This document shows positions 42,408-54,039 of a stretch of DNA of 64,000 nucleotides, piece by piece. Numbering within the stretch: position 1 is the first letter of the stretch; the number at the start of each line of letters is the position of its first letter. Origin of the DNA: Astragalus membranaceus (Eukaryota > Streptophyta > Magnoliopsida > Fabales > Fabaceae). The DNA lies in contig CM076847.1 of NCBI GenBank assembly GCA_039519185.1, forward strand, positions 52,335,708-52,399,707, read 5' to 3'. The position numbers were made by a program, and so were the translations under genes. The notes beneath the pieces were generated by a model. It saw only the letters and a program-made list of their open reading frames with translations, was not told the origin of the DNA and searched no databases.

Positions 42408-44003
42408 AGGAAAATAAGGGATCCTATGTGTTTGTTTTAATCCTTGAAATCTATTGTTGTTGTTTGAAAACTAATCGTTGATGTTTGAATATATCTGTTG
42501 ATGATTGAAATCGGTTTAGGGTGAAATGAACACATGTTTACATTATGATTGTTTTGCTATGTTATTTTGTTGTTGGAACTTAAAGTTGTTATTTTGTTGT
42601 TTTTGAGCTGTCTTAAGTTGGTTAAAGACGCCACGATTATTTTGAATTGAGTTTTGTTGCGAATCCGCTGCGTAGTAAGGAAGTGACTTATTTTTGAAGA
42701 CTAAAAGGTTGTTTATTGGTTCATCCAAAAAGTAGAGTGTTATGTATCTGTTTTCACAGGCGAATTAATCTGTTTGCTGTTTTTACGAAGCAAGTGTGAC
42801 ACTCCATTGTTTGTTGGAAATTTTTTTTTATAAACTCTGATTTTCGTAGTATTTTACCGGGTAGAATGGGGTGTTACATTAGTGGTATCAGAGCTGTTTC
42901 GGTCCGTCCGACCAAGTTGTCTAGTTGTTGTGTCATTTGACGATCAAGTATTGTCATTTAGTTCTAACTATTGTTTGTGTTGTAGTGATACGTTAATAGT
43001 ATTCCTCTAAGTGCGGGAATCTTATCCCGAGTTGTTCGAATCAGGTAAATTTTCGAGGACGAAAATATTCTATGTGGGGGAGAGTTGTAACGCCCCAAAT
43101 ATTTAATTAATTATTTAATTAATTTATTCAATAATTAAGTGTGAGAATTGTGAAGTTGGGAATTATTAGTATAGTTGCTACGTTGACTTTTATTTAATTA
43201 ATAGGTTAATTAAGGGTGGAAAATAATATTAGAATAGTAATAATATTATTATGTTGTATGGGCTTATTTTTATGTTGGAAGTAGTAATATGAGGGGTGTA
43301 AGGAGAGGCCCATAAAACTAATCAGAAAAATAAAGAGAAGTATAAATAAGTTGTCATAAGCTGAAAAAAAGAAGGATTTGAGAGAGAACCAGGGAAGGGG
43401 GCTGCGAAACTCATACAACCTAGGAGGGTGGAGGCGCGACTTCATCTAGGGAAAGGGGGTGGCTGCGCAAGCTTCTATCACCAGGTAAGGGTGGGGTTCT
43501 AACTCTATAATAGGGTACATGAAGGGCTTTATGTAGGAAAATAAGGGATCCTATGTGTTTGTTTTAATCCTTGAAATCTATTGTTGTTGTTTGAAAATTA
43601 TCGTTGATGTTTGAATATATCTGTTGATGATTGAATTCGGTTTAGGGGGAAATGAACACATGTTTTCATTATGATTTTTTTGCTATGTTATTTGTTGTTG
43701 GAACTTAAAGTCGTTATTTTGTTGTTTTTGAGCTGTCTTAAGTTGGTTAAAGACGCCACGATTATTTTGAATTGAGTTTTGTTGCGAATCCGCTGCGTAG
43801 TAATGAAGTGACTTATTTTTGAAGACTAAAAGGTTGTTTATGGGTTCATCCAAAAAGTAGAGTGTTATGTATATGTTTTCACAGGCGAATTAATCTGTTT
43901 GCTGTTTTTACGAAGCAAGTGTGGCACTCCATTGTTTGTTGGAAATTTTTTTTTATAAACTCTGATTTTCGTATTATTTTACCGGGTAGAATGGGGTGTT
44001 ACA
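42408..44003 (+). mobile_element. Internally deleted Ty3/gypsy relic G5
   Basis: A 5' LTR lacking its first 450 bp or so (42408-42878, ending GGGGTGTTACA) is followed by primer site TGGTATCAGAGC (42883-42894), 190 bp of residual internal DNA, polypurine tract TGTGGGGGAGAGT and a complete 918 bp 3' LTR (43086-44003). The internal remnant still encodes the pol tail near 43010-43070 (ESYPELFE-like), so a deletion joined leader to pol end. The overlapping LTR segments (42408-42878, 43533-44003) are nearly identical. Confidence 0.9.
43086..44003 (+). repeat. 3' LTR of G5
   Basis: From TGTAACGCCCCAAAT to GGGGTGTTACA. The start resembles the G3 LTR, but it is much shorter and has no GGCGCC array or hairpin array. 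Confidence 0.9.
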
Positions 44004-47000
44004 ACATGCCTAGACTCAAACAACTTAACAACAATAAAACATAAGGTCCTCCCCCCAACCTAAGACCATGTAGTGTCCCCACTGCAATAATCATCGACTT
44101 AGGGAGAGACAAGAAAACAAACAACAATAGAAAAACCAACAACAGGACATACACATAAACATAAACTACACTGCTGCTAGGTGTTGGGGCAGGTGCTGCA
44201 GCACTTAGCAGTTATTCAAAATAAAGCAAAACAAAATTTAAAACAAGAAAATCATAAATAAGAAGAAGTTTAGTTAGGAATAACATCGAACTAAACCCTA
44301 GAGCTTGCTCAAACTTCCCCTCCTCTCTTGGCTTTGCTTTCATAGACCTTTTGCTTCTTCATAAGAGTTATGAGGCTCCTTGATACTATCTTTGGTGTTG
44401 CCCTTAGGTGCTGCAGCTAAGAGGCATCATCTACAACAACAACTTCAAGGTCTGAGCCAACAACATTATTCACCCCAAGGACCATTCCAACCAAAGTATT
44501 GGCTACCGGCCCCTTTGCCGCAATAGCAGCAACTTTACAGCACTTTCTTTGTCCGATGATGTTGTAGCATCAGTCTTTTGAAAAACAGCTTCTTGCATTG
44601 AACTTTGCCAATGGAGGCTCTGGTGTAGCAAGAGGGACCAAATCATCTGCTAGAATATAATCAGGTTCCTATACAACATAATCAAGCACATTTGGCCACC
44701 ATTTTTGTTCTTACAGCTTCCTTTGGTGTTACAGCAAATGTTGCAACACTACCTTTTCACATTGATGTTGTAGCACCACCTATGTCAACATCCATTTTCT
44801 GCATTTCAGTTTCCAATAGCCTTTGTAGTTTCTCTGTTGGAGGGTGACGACTGAGGTTTTTTTTTTGGTGGGGGAGGTTATGTAGTTGATAGAGACTTGT
44901 GTGGATTAGGTTGTTTTGGAAAGCGGGAAGGTGTTGGGATAAAAATTAATAGTTTGGTTTGAGGTGGGTGTTGGGATAAAAATTAATGGTTGATAGGGAC
45001 TTTTGTGGATTGCATTGTTTTGGAGATAGGGAAAGGTGTTGAGATAAGGTTTGATGGTTTGGCTTGAGGTGGGGGTGGATGAAGGGTAAGTAATGAAACA
45101 TTAGAACTGTGAGAAGCAGGCTTTTATGACGGAGAAGGTGTTTTGGGTGGAGGGGATGGTTCTTTGGTTGGTGACGGTTTAGGTGAAGGTGTGGTGGAAA
45201 GGTTTTGGGTGGGTGGTGATAGGGAAAAAGATATTTAACAAGGTTTAAATGATGAGAAAGAGAAAACACATTGCCAATTAGGAGAGGTGACTGCTAAATA
45301 TTCCACATTGGCATTTGAAACTCCATTTTGGCTATTTTTTTTGACCACGTACTCAACACCTCAGCAACAGGTGCTGCACCACATGGTGCTGCAGCACAAA
45401 ACACAGCACCAAAATTCTGCATAATTGATAACACATACCACAAGACCACTTATTCATACCTGAAAAAGTAAAAATAAAAACACACAAAAAACACAATTAG
45501 TCATAAAAATCTGGGTTGCCTCCCAGTAGCACTTAATTTATAGTCTTTAGCTAGACTTGGCCTTCAAAAACCCAAGTTAGGGTGGCTAATAGGACAAGAA
45601 GACAATTTCATGCTTACGCTTTCTCCATTTTGTCAGAAATTCCATGTATTTGGCAGAGGGAAACAAGTGTTCACATGCCCGAGCCAATAAGCATTTGGGA
45701 TACAAATTCCCCCTTTCATGCAAAAATTGAAACTCATTTTGTGGATGATTCTTTTCTTCAAATACCAAGGCTTGAATCTCAATTGTTACGTGAATATTTT
45801 CATACCTCAACCATGGTTTTTCTTCATTGTCATTGTTTTCCAATTTTTTTTGTTTACAACTACACAACTTTTTTGTTTTTCTTCCACTACTTCCAAATGA
45901 TCGCATTCATTTTCACACCTTACACTCGTTTCTTCCTTTTGCTCAACCATTTCTTCAATACAACTCTCTTCTTTTAGATGCTCTATTATAGTCCTAATGT
46001 GAGCCTCTATATTCTTACATGAAGCTTCAAAGTTGTAATAATCCACCTTAATAGATTCAATGGAATGAGAGTTTTTTAAAATTAGAGTTGTCCCCATGTA
46101 ATCCTTTGGTTTGAGCTTGAGAACACGGCTTTTGCTCACACACAAAGTTTGACATGGGCATGGAATTTAACTCAAAACAACCGCTTTCATCTTCAGTTCC
46201 ATAAAAAACATACTTAGTAAATTAATACAAAAGGAAAATGTAAATTACATAGAATCTTAGAATTAAGCTTTGAGAAGCATTTACAATGATAGCATATGGT
46301 CCTTAGTACTCTGAGTTTTGTGCTATATATAGTCCTAAGACCATCAATGCTAAGAAACATCAGAATTAAAACAAATTACAATCAATGAAAGATAAAATTT
46401 AACGGTTTTTGGAATCTAATGAATCAATACGGCCCATAATGATGTATAATTGGCCGTAATGAATTCTGCGTTTCTTCAACTGTTTTTCCTTTGACCCCCA
46501 ACACTGGTTGTAATGGTTAAACACTGGCCCATGTTACTTTTTGTTTGATCCCCCAAAATTTGCTTTTCTTTGATGCTCTTTGTTCCTTCTTGCATTCTTT
46601 GGTCTTGGGACTTTACCATTATACTCTTGAAGCTCATATTCTTCTATTTTTCTCATTACTTAACCTGCAAATGAAAACAAAACATTTGGTAGTAAAATAG
46701 TTCTAAAATGGAACTAAAATGCTAAACAAACTGCATAAACAAGTACTAAAATAACACATAAAATAGACTTATCAAACTCCCTCATGCTTAAATCTTTGTT
46801 CGTCCTCAAGCAAAACAATGAAATTCATTTGGCCAATCATGGAGACTTACCAAATGGGTTTTTTTTTGAAAGACAATACAAGTTTAAGGTATCTGAACAT
46901 CAAGTTAGATATCAATGTCAGCTTAGAAAATCAGTTCCCTAGCAACTTTTGTTTGGGTTCTCCAATTACCAAATCGGGCCTCCAAGGAGTGTCTTTATAC

Positions 47001-48476
47001 GCTAGGCATTCAAGAATTTATTTATGCATGTATATTTTTCTCTTTTCTTGCATAAAAAGAAAATTTTCTCTTTTCCTTTTTCTCCTTTTATCCTTGTTTT
47101 CTAATACCTTTCAATTTTCTTGATACCCCTGCACAGACATTTTTCTAGTAATGACGCATTCGATGAATGTCACCAAGAGAAATAGGTTACTAGTTTTTTT
47201 TCAATCTTCCTTAGAAAGTAGTAACACCAAAAACTTGTCTTAGTAGTGTGTATGTGTCTGTGTGTGTGTACCCAAGAAGCAACAAACAAACATTTATATC
47301 AAATAATTACCTAAGAAAGACCCTAAAAAATACAACAAACTTAACTACTTGAAAGAAAGGATGATGTACCCCCCATAGTTGGACCAAACATTGTCCTCCC
47401 ACGCTGACTAGCATTTGTAGCTTTTCTTCTTATTCCAGCAAAACAAAACAAAGGTAAACCCGTGCGTGGCCTCCCATGTAGCACTCTTTTAATGTCACTA
47501 ACTTGACCTTTGTCTTCAATACCTCGACCTGATTCTTCTTTCGAAAGAGGTGCTAGATTTTTTGCAACCAAGGCTTTAATCATTGCCCAAGTTTTCAATG
47601 GGAGGATTTTCATCCAACACTTTGTCATAAGCTTGGCCACATGTTTATTTTTTCTTTCAGTGAAACATGCTTTCAAAGCATCATTTGAAAATGGCTCTAA
47701 TATGCATTCTTCCACACCTTGTTCTCAGGAGGATTGTTGAGTAAAACATGATGAGCAAGTATACACAGTCGCAACAAGTAATAAAGAGTAAGTAGATATC
47801 GTTCCCACGAGGAGTGTCAAGTTCTTTTGTATATTTAAATTAGTAAGCAAGCTAGCGAGTAAAAGCAAAATAAAATAACAAGTTGCAGAACCAAATTTTA
47901 TCATCAAACAACAATTAAATAAAGTAATTGTGGAAATTCAGATTGAGAACCAGTTGGAAGGCTTTATCACTAGCTAACTTTTTAATAATGGTAATTGCTA
48001 AAATAGATGTTGTAGCATCATGAGGCTATAGAATAAAGTACGTGTCTTCCAGTCAATTTTCTGCAGGGTTTCATCAAAATCCCTTGTGTCTAAGCTCAAA
48101 TTAAGTTCACCCCGAGCTATTAAGCACCGACAGATCACCCTATGGGTTTTATTCTCTTATGTATAGGCTTAAACAAGATTTATTAAAGTGTCCTTTAACA
48201 AATACTACCCATATTATTATTATTTGAATTCAGCATGCAAACTCTTTCAGTATCTACATACATGTGCTATTTCTAAGTTGGTGACCCGTAAAATAAGCTT
48301 TGAAATATTAAATACACAATGATTAAAAATACTAAAACACATACTTCAACATTAAACCAATAAAATCTGCTACATAGCTAAGACATTAAGCCATTAAGGT
48401 ATTAATAACTTCTATAAATAAGAGTTATCAAGCCTCAATAGGTTCTTGTTTTCAAATCGTGATTCAATGATTCAGA
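44004..48476. other. Retroelement debris without an intact gene
   Basis: No frame has recognisable domains. GGGTTGCCTCCCAGTAGCACTT (45508-45530, minus-strand sense AGTGCTACTGGGAGGCAACC) and ATATCGTTCCCACGAGG (near 47797) resemble phrases common in untranslated parts of plant Athila/Tat-type elements; that is recalled knowledge, not a search. Minus-strand frames at 45586-46145 (Glu/Lys-rich, coiled-coil-like) and 47341-47715 may be decayed gag or accessory reading frames. Composition is AT-rich with GT runs near 47247. Confidence 0.4.
48474..48476 (+). repeat. Target-site duplication of Pack-B, left
   Basis: AGA precedes CACTAGTGC and is repeated at 53083-53085. Confidence 0.8.
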
Positions 48477-48494
48477 CACTAGTGCAAAAAAGGG

Positions 48495-48860
48495 ATTTAA
48501 AGTCAGGCGAAAAGGGGATTTAAAGTCAGGCGCCCGCTTGACTTTTATTAAGCCGACTTTGTATGTCAGGAGTTTTAAAGTCACGCGATAGCCTGACTTC
48601 GTAAGTCTAATTTAAAGTCAAGAATTTATTTCGCCTGACTTCATAAGTCAGTTTTAAAGTCAAGCATTTATTTCGCCTGACTTCGTAAGTCAGTTTTAAA
48701 GTCAAGCATTTATTATTGCCTGACTTCGTAAGTATGATTTAAAGTCAAGCATTTATTCTTGTCTGACTTCGTAAGTATGATTTAAAGTCAAGCATTTATT
48801 ATTGCCTGACTTCGTAAGTATGATTTAAAGTCATGCTTTAGTTTCGCCTGACTTTAAAAG
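48495..48860. repeat. 5' subterminal repeats of Pack-B
   Basis: Six or more units of about 55 bp combine TTTAAAGTCAAGCATTTATT with GCCTGACTTCGTAAGT. GTCAGGC and GCCTGAC are inverse, giving many potential foldbacks. Confidence 0.88.
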
Positions 48861-49893
48861 TTCATTTTTTTTAAAAAAAATAATTATTTGGTAGCCAGCT
48901 AATCTAAATAATGACTGCTACCAAAATCAAACCAAAAACTAGCCAGCTAATCTAAATTACTTTTTTTAAAAAAATTCAAACGAATGAAACTTAGAATAAA
49001 GAAAGGCAGAAAACAATCAAACATTAACACACTTTTTTTCATTTATAATCTTATATCAACACAATCTTACAACAATATCAAATTATATATTCCACACAAA
49101 TACAAACATATAATGACTTCCAGATAATTCCATCACAAATACATATCTAACTACAAGAATCAGAAGAAGCAGCTATGCACAAATGAATTATCGATAAAGA
49201 AACTTATTCAAGTCCCTTGTTCTTCAATTGGATTACTCTTGTATAATGCATTCTTCACTCATCCTTAACTTGGTTAACTCTTTCCCCTTCTACAATAGAA
49301 TCTTTATTCTTTGATAAAGCTTCATCTCCTGCAACTACATCAACAACATGAAAATCAGAATCATTCTCGTTCCAAATAAAAAAAATTAAAATCCATCTCC
49401 AAAAGAGTTGAGTAATTTATCATTTGGGATAGTTCCACACATTTCAATTGCAACTATCATCACCAGTTCAAACATGACACACAATTTTTTGTACAGGAAA
49501 CAACATCTATAGTGAATGGCTAACAGAATCTTAGAAAAATCTACTTGTGCAATAAAAGTAAAGGACTACAACTAGAAATCAGTATATAACATCAGAATAC
49601 TAACATCAAAGAATGAAGACATTAATTGAACACATATATAGAATTCCCAATTCAAGGATTAGCTAATACTCAAATTGATTATGATTATGCCTTCATGCTT
49701 AGACCACCTTGATCAGGTAAAGTAAACCTTGATCACCCTAAAATTTCAACCATTGGTATCTAGAACAAACCTTCATCAACAATAATTCAAATAAAAAATC
49801 CAATTTGATCACAGCAAAACTTACCATATTAACCTATCTCAACACACCAACAATAAACCCTTCCCCAAAAATTACCATATTAACCAATCTCAC

Positions 49894-49971
49894 ATATAGC
49901 TGGAAAAAGCGAATGCCAGGTCCTGTGAAAGCCACATCTTCAACATTTGAAGTAGCCCATGAAAATAAAGT
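49894..49971 (-). pseudogene. Glycolate oxidase exon fragment 2
   Basis: Between acceptor TTTTTTCAG and donor GTGAGATT, 26 codons read TLFSWATSNVEDVAFT then GPGIRFFQLY, the FMN-domain segment of peroxisomal (S)-2-hydroxy-acid oxidase. It continues in phase from the exon at 50159-50205. The rest of the TIM-barrel enzyme is absent. Confidence 0.88.
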
Positions 49972-50158
49972 CTGAAAAAATCAACAGATTACTCATTGAG
50001 ACTATAAGTGGTTCCTCTTGTTTTAAACATTTTTCGGTGTCCGGCCCTTAGCTCTAAGTGGGTCTTAGAAGAGCAAATTGTGAAGAGTATGTGGTGATTA
50101 ATCAAGTAATCTTCTAAATCCTTAATTAACAAGAATATAAACATAAAGAGAGAAGTAC

Positions 50159-50205
50159 CATGATTGTTCCAGCAGCTGATGCAGCTCTTGCTGTTGCATA
50201 TTCTC
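50159..50205 (-). pseudogene. Glycolate oxidase exon fragment 1
   Basis: A 47 bp exon between TTATGCAG and GTACTTCT reads EYATARAASAAGTIM, which directly precedes TLSSWATSS in plant glycolate oxidases. The intron to the next exon is 187 bp, so exons and intron came together. Confidence 0.87.
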
Positions 50206-50754
50206 CTGCATAAGAAAAATAGCACATATCATCCAACACAAATCTATGCTTTTGGTAGTTTGTTTCAAATCAGTGCTTGAACAAATCAGAGCCTGTAGGT
50301 TCTTGTACAGCCTGTAGGTGCTAGAAGACAATCAGATGTTGTTATATGGGTTTAATTATATGTGTGTGTGGAGCATGGATTTGCAGGTAGCAGGAATTGA
50401 AAGAAGAATAGAGTTGGAAACAAAGGCTGAAAATAAATAATCAGAAACTTCTACTACTAGCTGAGTTTTTTTCCTTTTCATCTTAGTTGTAGTTTGCATA
50501 TGTAGCGTTGGTGAAGTAGACATTGTAGTTTGCATATGTAGAGTTGGTGAAGTAGACATTGTCACCTCTTAACTCAAAGTAAAACTATATAAAAAGTGAT
50601 GCTCAGATAAAAGGAGATATTCTAGGTATTGTTACTTTACCTTGTTCACATATTTCTCTACTAATGAAGGAAGATCAGACTTAGGTTTCCATCCTCCAAA
50701 TAGAGATCCTTTCAATGTTCTTCCCATTAGCAATAGTCCATAATGAGCTGACTC

Positions 50755-51300
50755 TCAGGCTTCACTTTTGGTGCACCAAGTGTTACTCTTAGGTTTTTGT
50801 TGTTGTTGTTGCTGCTGAAGATCTCCATTCCATCCACTATAGAGATGTTTTTGTTGTTGTTGCTGCTGAAGATCTCCATCCCGTCCACCATAGAATGCTC
50901 GACTTTGCCACATCTGTTGCACTTTCTCTGCATCCTTAGACATAAAAGAATATGTTTTCTTGGGGGTTGGAGTTCTCGGGTCAATCGAAGGGGGCTCAAC
51001 ATCAGGAATCACAAAACTTTCTTGCACAGGCCAAGCATTTACTTGCATTTCAGGTTGATGGAATAGAGGCTGGTTTTGAAACTCATAGCTTTGTGGCTTT
51101 TTCCTGAAACCAGGAAATAACCCTCCCATTATTTCCACTATTGATACCCCAGCATTGGTGACAAGGTTGCCAATGGATCCAAAGAAACCTTCTTCTTGCT
51201 TATAAGGTTCATCTTCTGATGGAATCAAAGGAGGCCTGATGGATTTTAAGGGCTTTTGATATGGACTGGGTGAAATGCCGGACATTGCTGGGATCACATC
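50755..51300 (-). pseudogene. NHL-domain protein, C-terminal exon
   Basis: After acceptor TTTTGTAG the frame reads DVIPAMSGISPSPYQKPLKS, then EEGFFGSIGNLVTNAGVSIV, EIMGGLFPGFRKKPQSYEF, ESFVIPDVEPPSIDPRTPTP and KKTYSFMSKDAEKVQQMWQS. This matches the cytoplasmic tail of plant NHL-repeat membrane proteins as I recall them. A segment ending GDLQQQQQQ is tandemly duplicated (50800-50890), and TGA at 50755-50757 truncates the tail. The exon is open for 180 codons but lacks the family's end. Confidence 0.85.
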
Positions 51301-51503
51301 CTACAAAAGAATGAAATGAATCATCGACTGAAATTGTCCAATATATTCTGATACCTATTTTAGGAACCTTCAATTGTGCAATTTTAGAGAATAGAGGATA
51401 TTTTTCAATTCTATGTATCACTATTGCATGAATATAATGACCAACTAAGTTATGATGTCTATATTAAATCACTAAAAAGCAGATGACTAGACCAGGCACT
51501 CAC

Positions 51504-51592
51504 TTCCTGAGATACTACAATTGTACTTAGTCTACGCTGTAGCAATGCCAGCATATAACCAAAGAAGCCAGCCCCAACAAGCATAGAAATAC
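51504..51592 (-). pseudogene. NHL-domain protein, membrane-segment exon
   Basis: Exon between TTTTGCAG and GTGAGTGC. It reads ISMLVGAGFFGYMLALLQRR then LSTIVVSQE, a predicted transmembrane helix with a basic border. It joins the 51672 exon in phase 1. Confidence 0.85.
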
Positions 51593-51671
51593 CTGCAAAA
51601 TGGAAGGAACACGCTCTGAGTTTGTAACTTGAAAAATTTCTAGAGACAGACTCTGGTTTTACTCGGCTTAC

Positions 51672-51884
51672 CAAGTGGAAATCCATTTTCATATTGATAA
51701 GCACAGTCATCAAAGCGTAATTGGATCTCCCTGATGGCTTGGTTTCCCCTGTCTATGACAAGCAGGGAACAACTACTTCCAACATAAACCACATCAAAGT
51801 CATTAGAGAATTTAGCATCTTCACTTGGTCCATCAACATGGCCCCCTCCAACGCTCCATTTTCCTCCAGCAATTGTTGTGACCC
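51672..51884 (-). pseudogene. NHL-domain protein, NHL-repeat exon
   Basis: Exon between CTTTCAG and GTAAGCCG. It reads GVTTIAGGKWSVGGGHVDGP, SEDAKFSNDFDVVYVGSSCS and LLVIDRGNQAIREIQLRFDD, an NHL beta-propeller blade. All three NHL exons keep consensus splice sites and phase. Upstream exons (signal peptide, first blades) were not found, so the original protein cannot be made. Confidence 0.88.
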
Positions 51885-52779
51885 CTGAAAGCAGAAATCT
51901 TAATTCAACAAAGAGTTCCACCTCTAATTCTAAAGCAGAAATCCTATGCGCACAACAAATGAAAAAGGATCCCTACAGTGCTTAGGGTAAATCACAAATC
52001 TCTAAAGTACAGTCTAAAAGGTTATACTGATTTCACAATCACAAATCACAACACAAAACAAAGAAAATAGCAATCATCATCATGAACAATAAAGAACACA
52101 AAGAAAACAGTGCTTAGGGTTTCTGATAATAATCAACACAGAAACTCAAATTTCACTGAGAGAGTGAAATACTACATGTGTTTGCTGTTCCTTCAGTCAG
52201 TTTCTGGGTTTCAACCATCAGTGTTCACAGCAACCTCAAACAGCAAAGAAAACGCAGGTATTAGGGTTTCGTTAAAACAAGCAGCTATAGAAAGCATTTA
52301 AAGAAACGGTTAAGTGATTTACCTTCCTGAGGGTGTCCGATTCAAAACCCTAGAAGCAGATCTTCATTCTCACCATTGTTACGAACCTAGGGTTTCTCAG
52401 AAACCTTCAAATCGTATATCAACCTGAGGGGTTGTGAAAATGGAGTGAGAGATGAACGACACTAAGAACCCCAAATCGAAACCGATCTACAGTCTAGAGG
52501 AAAACAGAGTGAGAGAGCGATTGAGAGAGAGAGAGAGAGAGCGACCGAGAGAGAGAGAGATGGAGTGGATACTTACTTCCTGAGACGATGAAGAGGAAGG
52601 AGCAAGGTTGAGACGATGAAGAGGAAGGAGGAAGGTTGAGACGTTGAAGAGGACGCGAGAGGAGTGAGGCGCGGCGGAGAATGCGAGAGGAGAGTTCTGA
52701 GAGAGATGTTGTGTTCTGAGAGTGGAAAGGGTTCGCGAGATGTTGCGAACTATTTTAGTAATTTGTTCTATTTTAGTAG

Positions 52780-53055
52780 TTTAGAAGTCAGGCGTGTATT
52801 CGCTTGACTTCTAAAGTACTAAAATAGAAAAAAAAATCTCACCCTTAATTACAAGTTTGCCACCGTATCTATTTATGTAGTCAGGTGAATACACGCCTGA
52901 CTTCTAAAGTCTAATTTTTTTCCTATTTTTTCACTTTAGAAGTCAGGCGTGTATTCGCCTGACTTTAAAACTCACGAGTTTTGCCTCTTAATTACAAGTT
53001 TGCCACCGCGTCAACATATAAAGTCAGGCATCTGAGCACCTGGCTTTAAATGCCT
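52780..53055. repeat. 3' subterminal repeats of Pack-B
   Basis: Three or more modules of TTAGAAGTCAGGCGTGTATT and TCGCCTGACTTCTAAAGT type, inverse to the 5' set. CACAAGTTTGCCACCG-like linkers recur near 52852 and 52992. Confidence 0.85.
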
Positions 53056-53085
53056 AATTCTTTTCTTGATTTTGCACTAGTGAGA

Positions 53086-53760
53086 TTGCATTCAGGAACC
53101 GGCGCACCTAATCGGCCAAAACGGATAAGGTTGCATCGGATCAAATTCAGAAATCTGCGCCTAACGAGACACGAGTCGTCATGCGTCAACCAAGGCGTCA
53201 ACCATTGTCCCTACAATAAATACGGCATAATGTGAATCTTCCCTGAGAAGCGCAACGATTCAACTACCTCTGCAACTCGGATCGCTCAAAGAAATTCTGA
53301 TAAACTAATCATCTCAAGTGAGTCCCTGGGACAGTCTCCTCGCCTACCTTGACTATCGCCTCGGAACCGGATCCACACTCCTAAAGGTGTCGGAACTAAC
53401 CCTAATTCCCCAAACTTGGTGAACAAGTAACGACTCTCTTATAGCCATAGATATTGTTTCCTTGGCAGTGACTTGCGCTCTAAGCAGTAGAAGCATCCAG
53501 CGGGTAGGGTTAGCTCCTTGGGCCCCCAATAACCCTGGACAGACCATCTATAAATAGGGGTTCGACCCCGGGTTTGACAGACGCTATTCAGCTCACCAAA
53601 CTCTGATTATTTGCTCTCCTCTCTCAAAAGCCCTGCTACTAACTTAGGCATTGGAGTATCTTTGCAGGGGACACCTCCTGACATGGAGACGAGAAGACAT
53701 CAGCAGCTGTACGAAGCCGCTAGCTGCCATTGTGCAAAATCTAGCATCAACAAATTCTAT
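53086..53760 (+). other. LTR-like fragment, no gene
   Basis: Relatively GC-rich DNA with TATAAATAGGGG at 53550-53561, followed about 70 bp on by TTTGCTCTCCTCTC-type leader. This looks like the promoter half of an LTR or another Pol II leader. It is contiguous with the DNA left of Pack-B. No partner LTR or coding frame is visible. Confidence 0.4.
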
Positions 53761-53763
53761 TTA

Positions 53764-54036
53764 GGCTCTGTTTGGCAAAAAGAGCGGATAGCGGATAGCT
53801 TATAGAGGATATTTATAATTAATGCTTAAAAATGAGAGAAAATATTTATTTAATTGAGGATGGATGAGGAAGTTAATGAAAATAATAAGGGTAAAAATAG
53901 GAGAAATAGCGTTTCAAAAAACGCTATAAGCTAGTGAAAAAGCGCTAAAAGCTTGTCGTGCCAAACATTTACAAAGAGTTTATCCGCTATAAGCTATCCG
54001 CTGTAAGCTAGTGGTTTGGCCTTGCTAAACAGAGCC
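53764..54036. mobile_element. Tourist-like MITE
   Basis: Termini GGCTCTGTTTGGC and, inverted, GGCTCTGTTTAGC, flanked by TTA on both sides (53761-53763, 54037-54039), the PIF/Harbinger pattern. Inner arms AGCGGATAGC and GCTATCCGCT extend the foldback. 273 bp, no coding. Confidence 0.85.
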
Positions 54037-54039
54037 TTA

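Larger units (their letters stand above)
48477..53082. mobile_element. Pack-B: non-autonomous CACTA transposon with captured gene exons
   Basis: The ends are CACTAGTGCAAAA and its exact inverse TTTTGCACTAGTG, with a 3 bp duplication AGA. Subterminal repeats at 48495-48860 are built from TTTAAAGTCA and GCCTGACTTCGTAAGT; those at 52780-53055 from GAAGTCAGGCG and TTCGCCTGACTT. No transposase frame was seen. The interior carries minus-strand exons of glycolate oxidase (49894-50205) and an NHL-domain protein (50755-51884), plus an upstream leader-like stretch with GA repeats near 52520-52560. Confidence 0.93.

Noticed and set aside
45586..46145. Coiled-coil host gene on the minus strand
   Set aside because: Two short overlapping frames with no start context or domain; surrounding phrases suggest retroelement debris.
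53550..53561. Promoter of a host gene
   Set aside because: TATAAATA is convincing, but no coding frame follows within 1 kb; an LTR promoter fits better.
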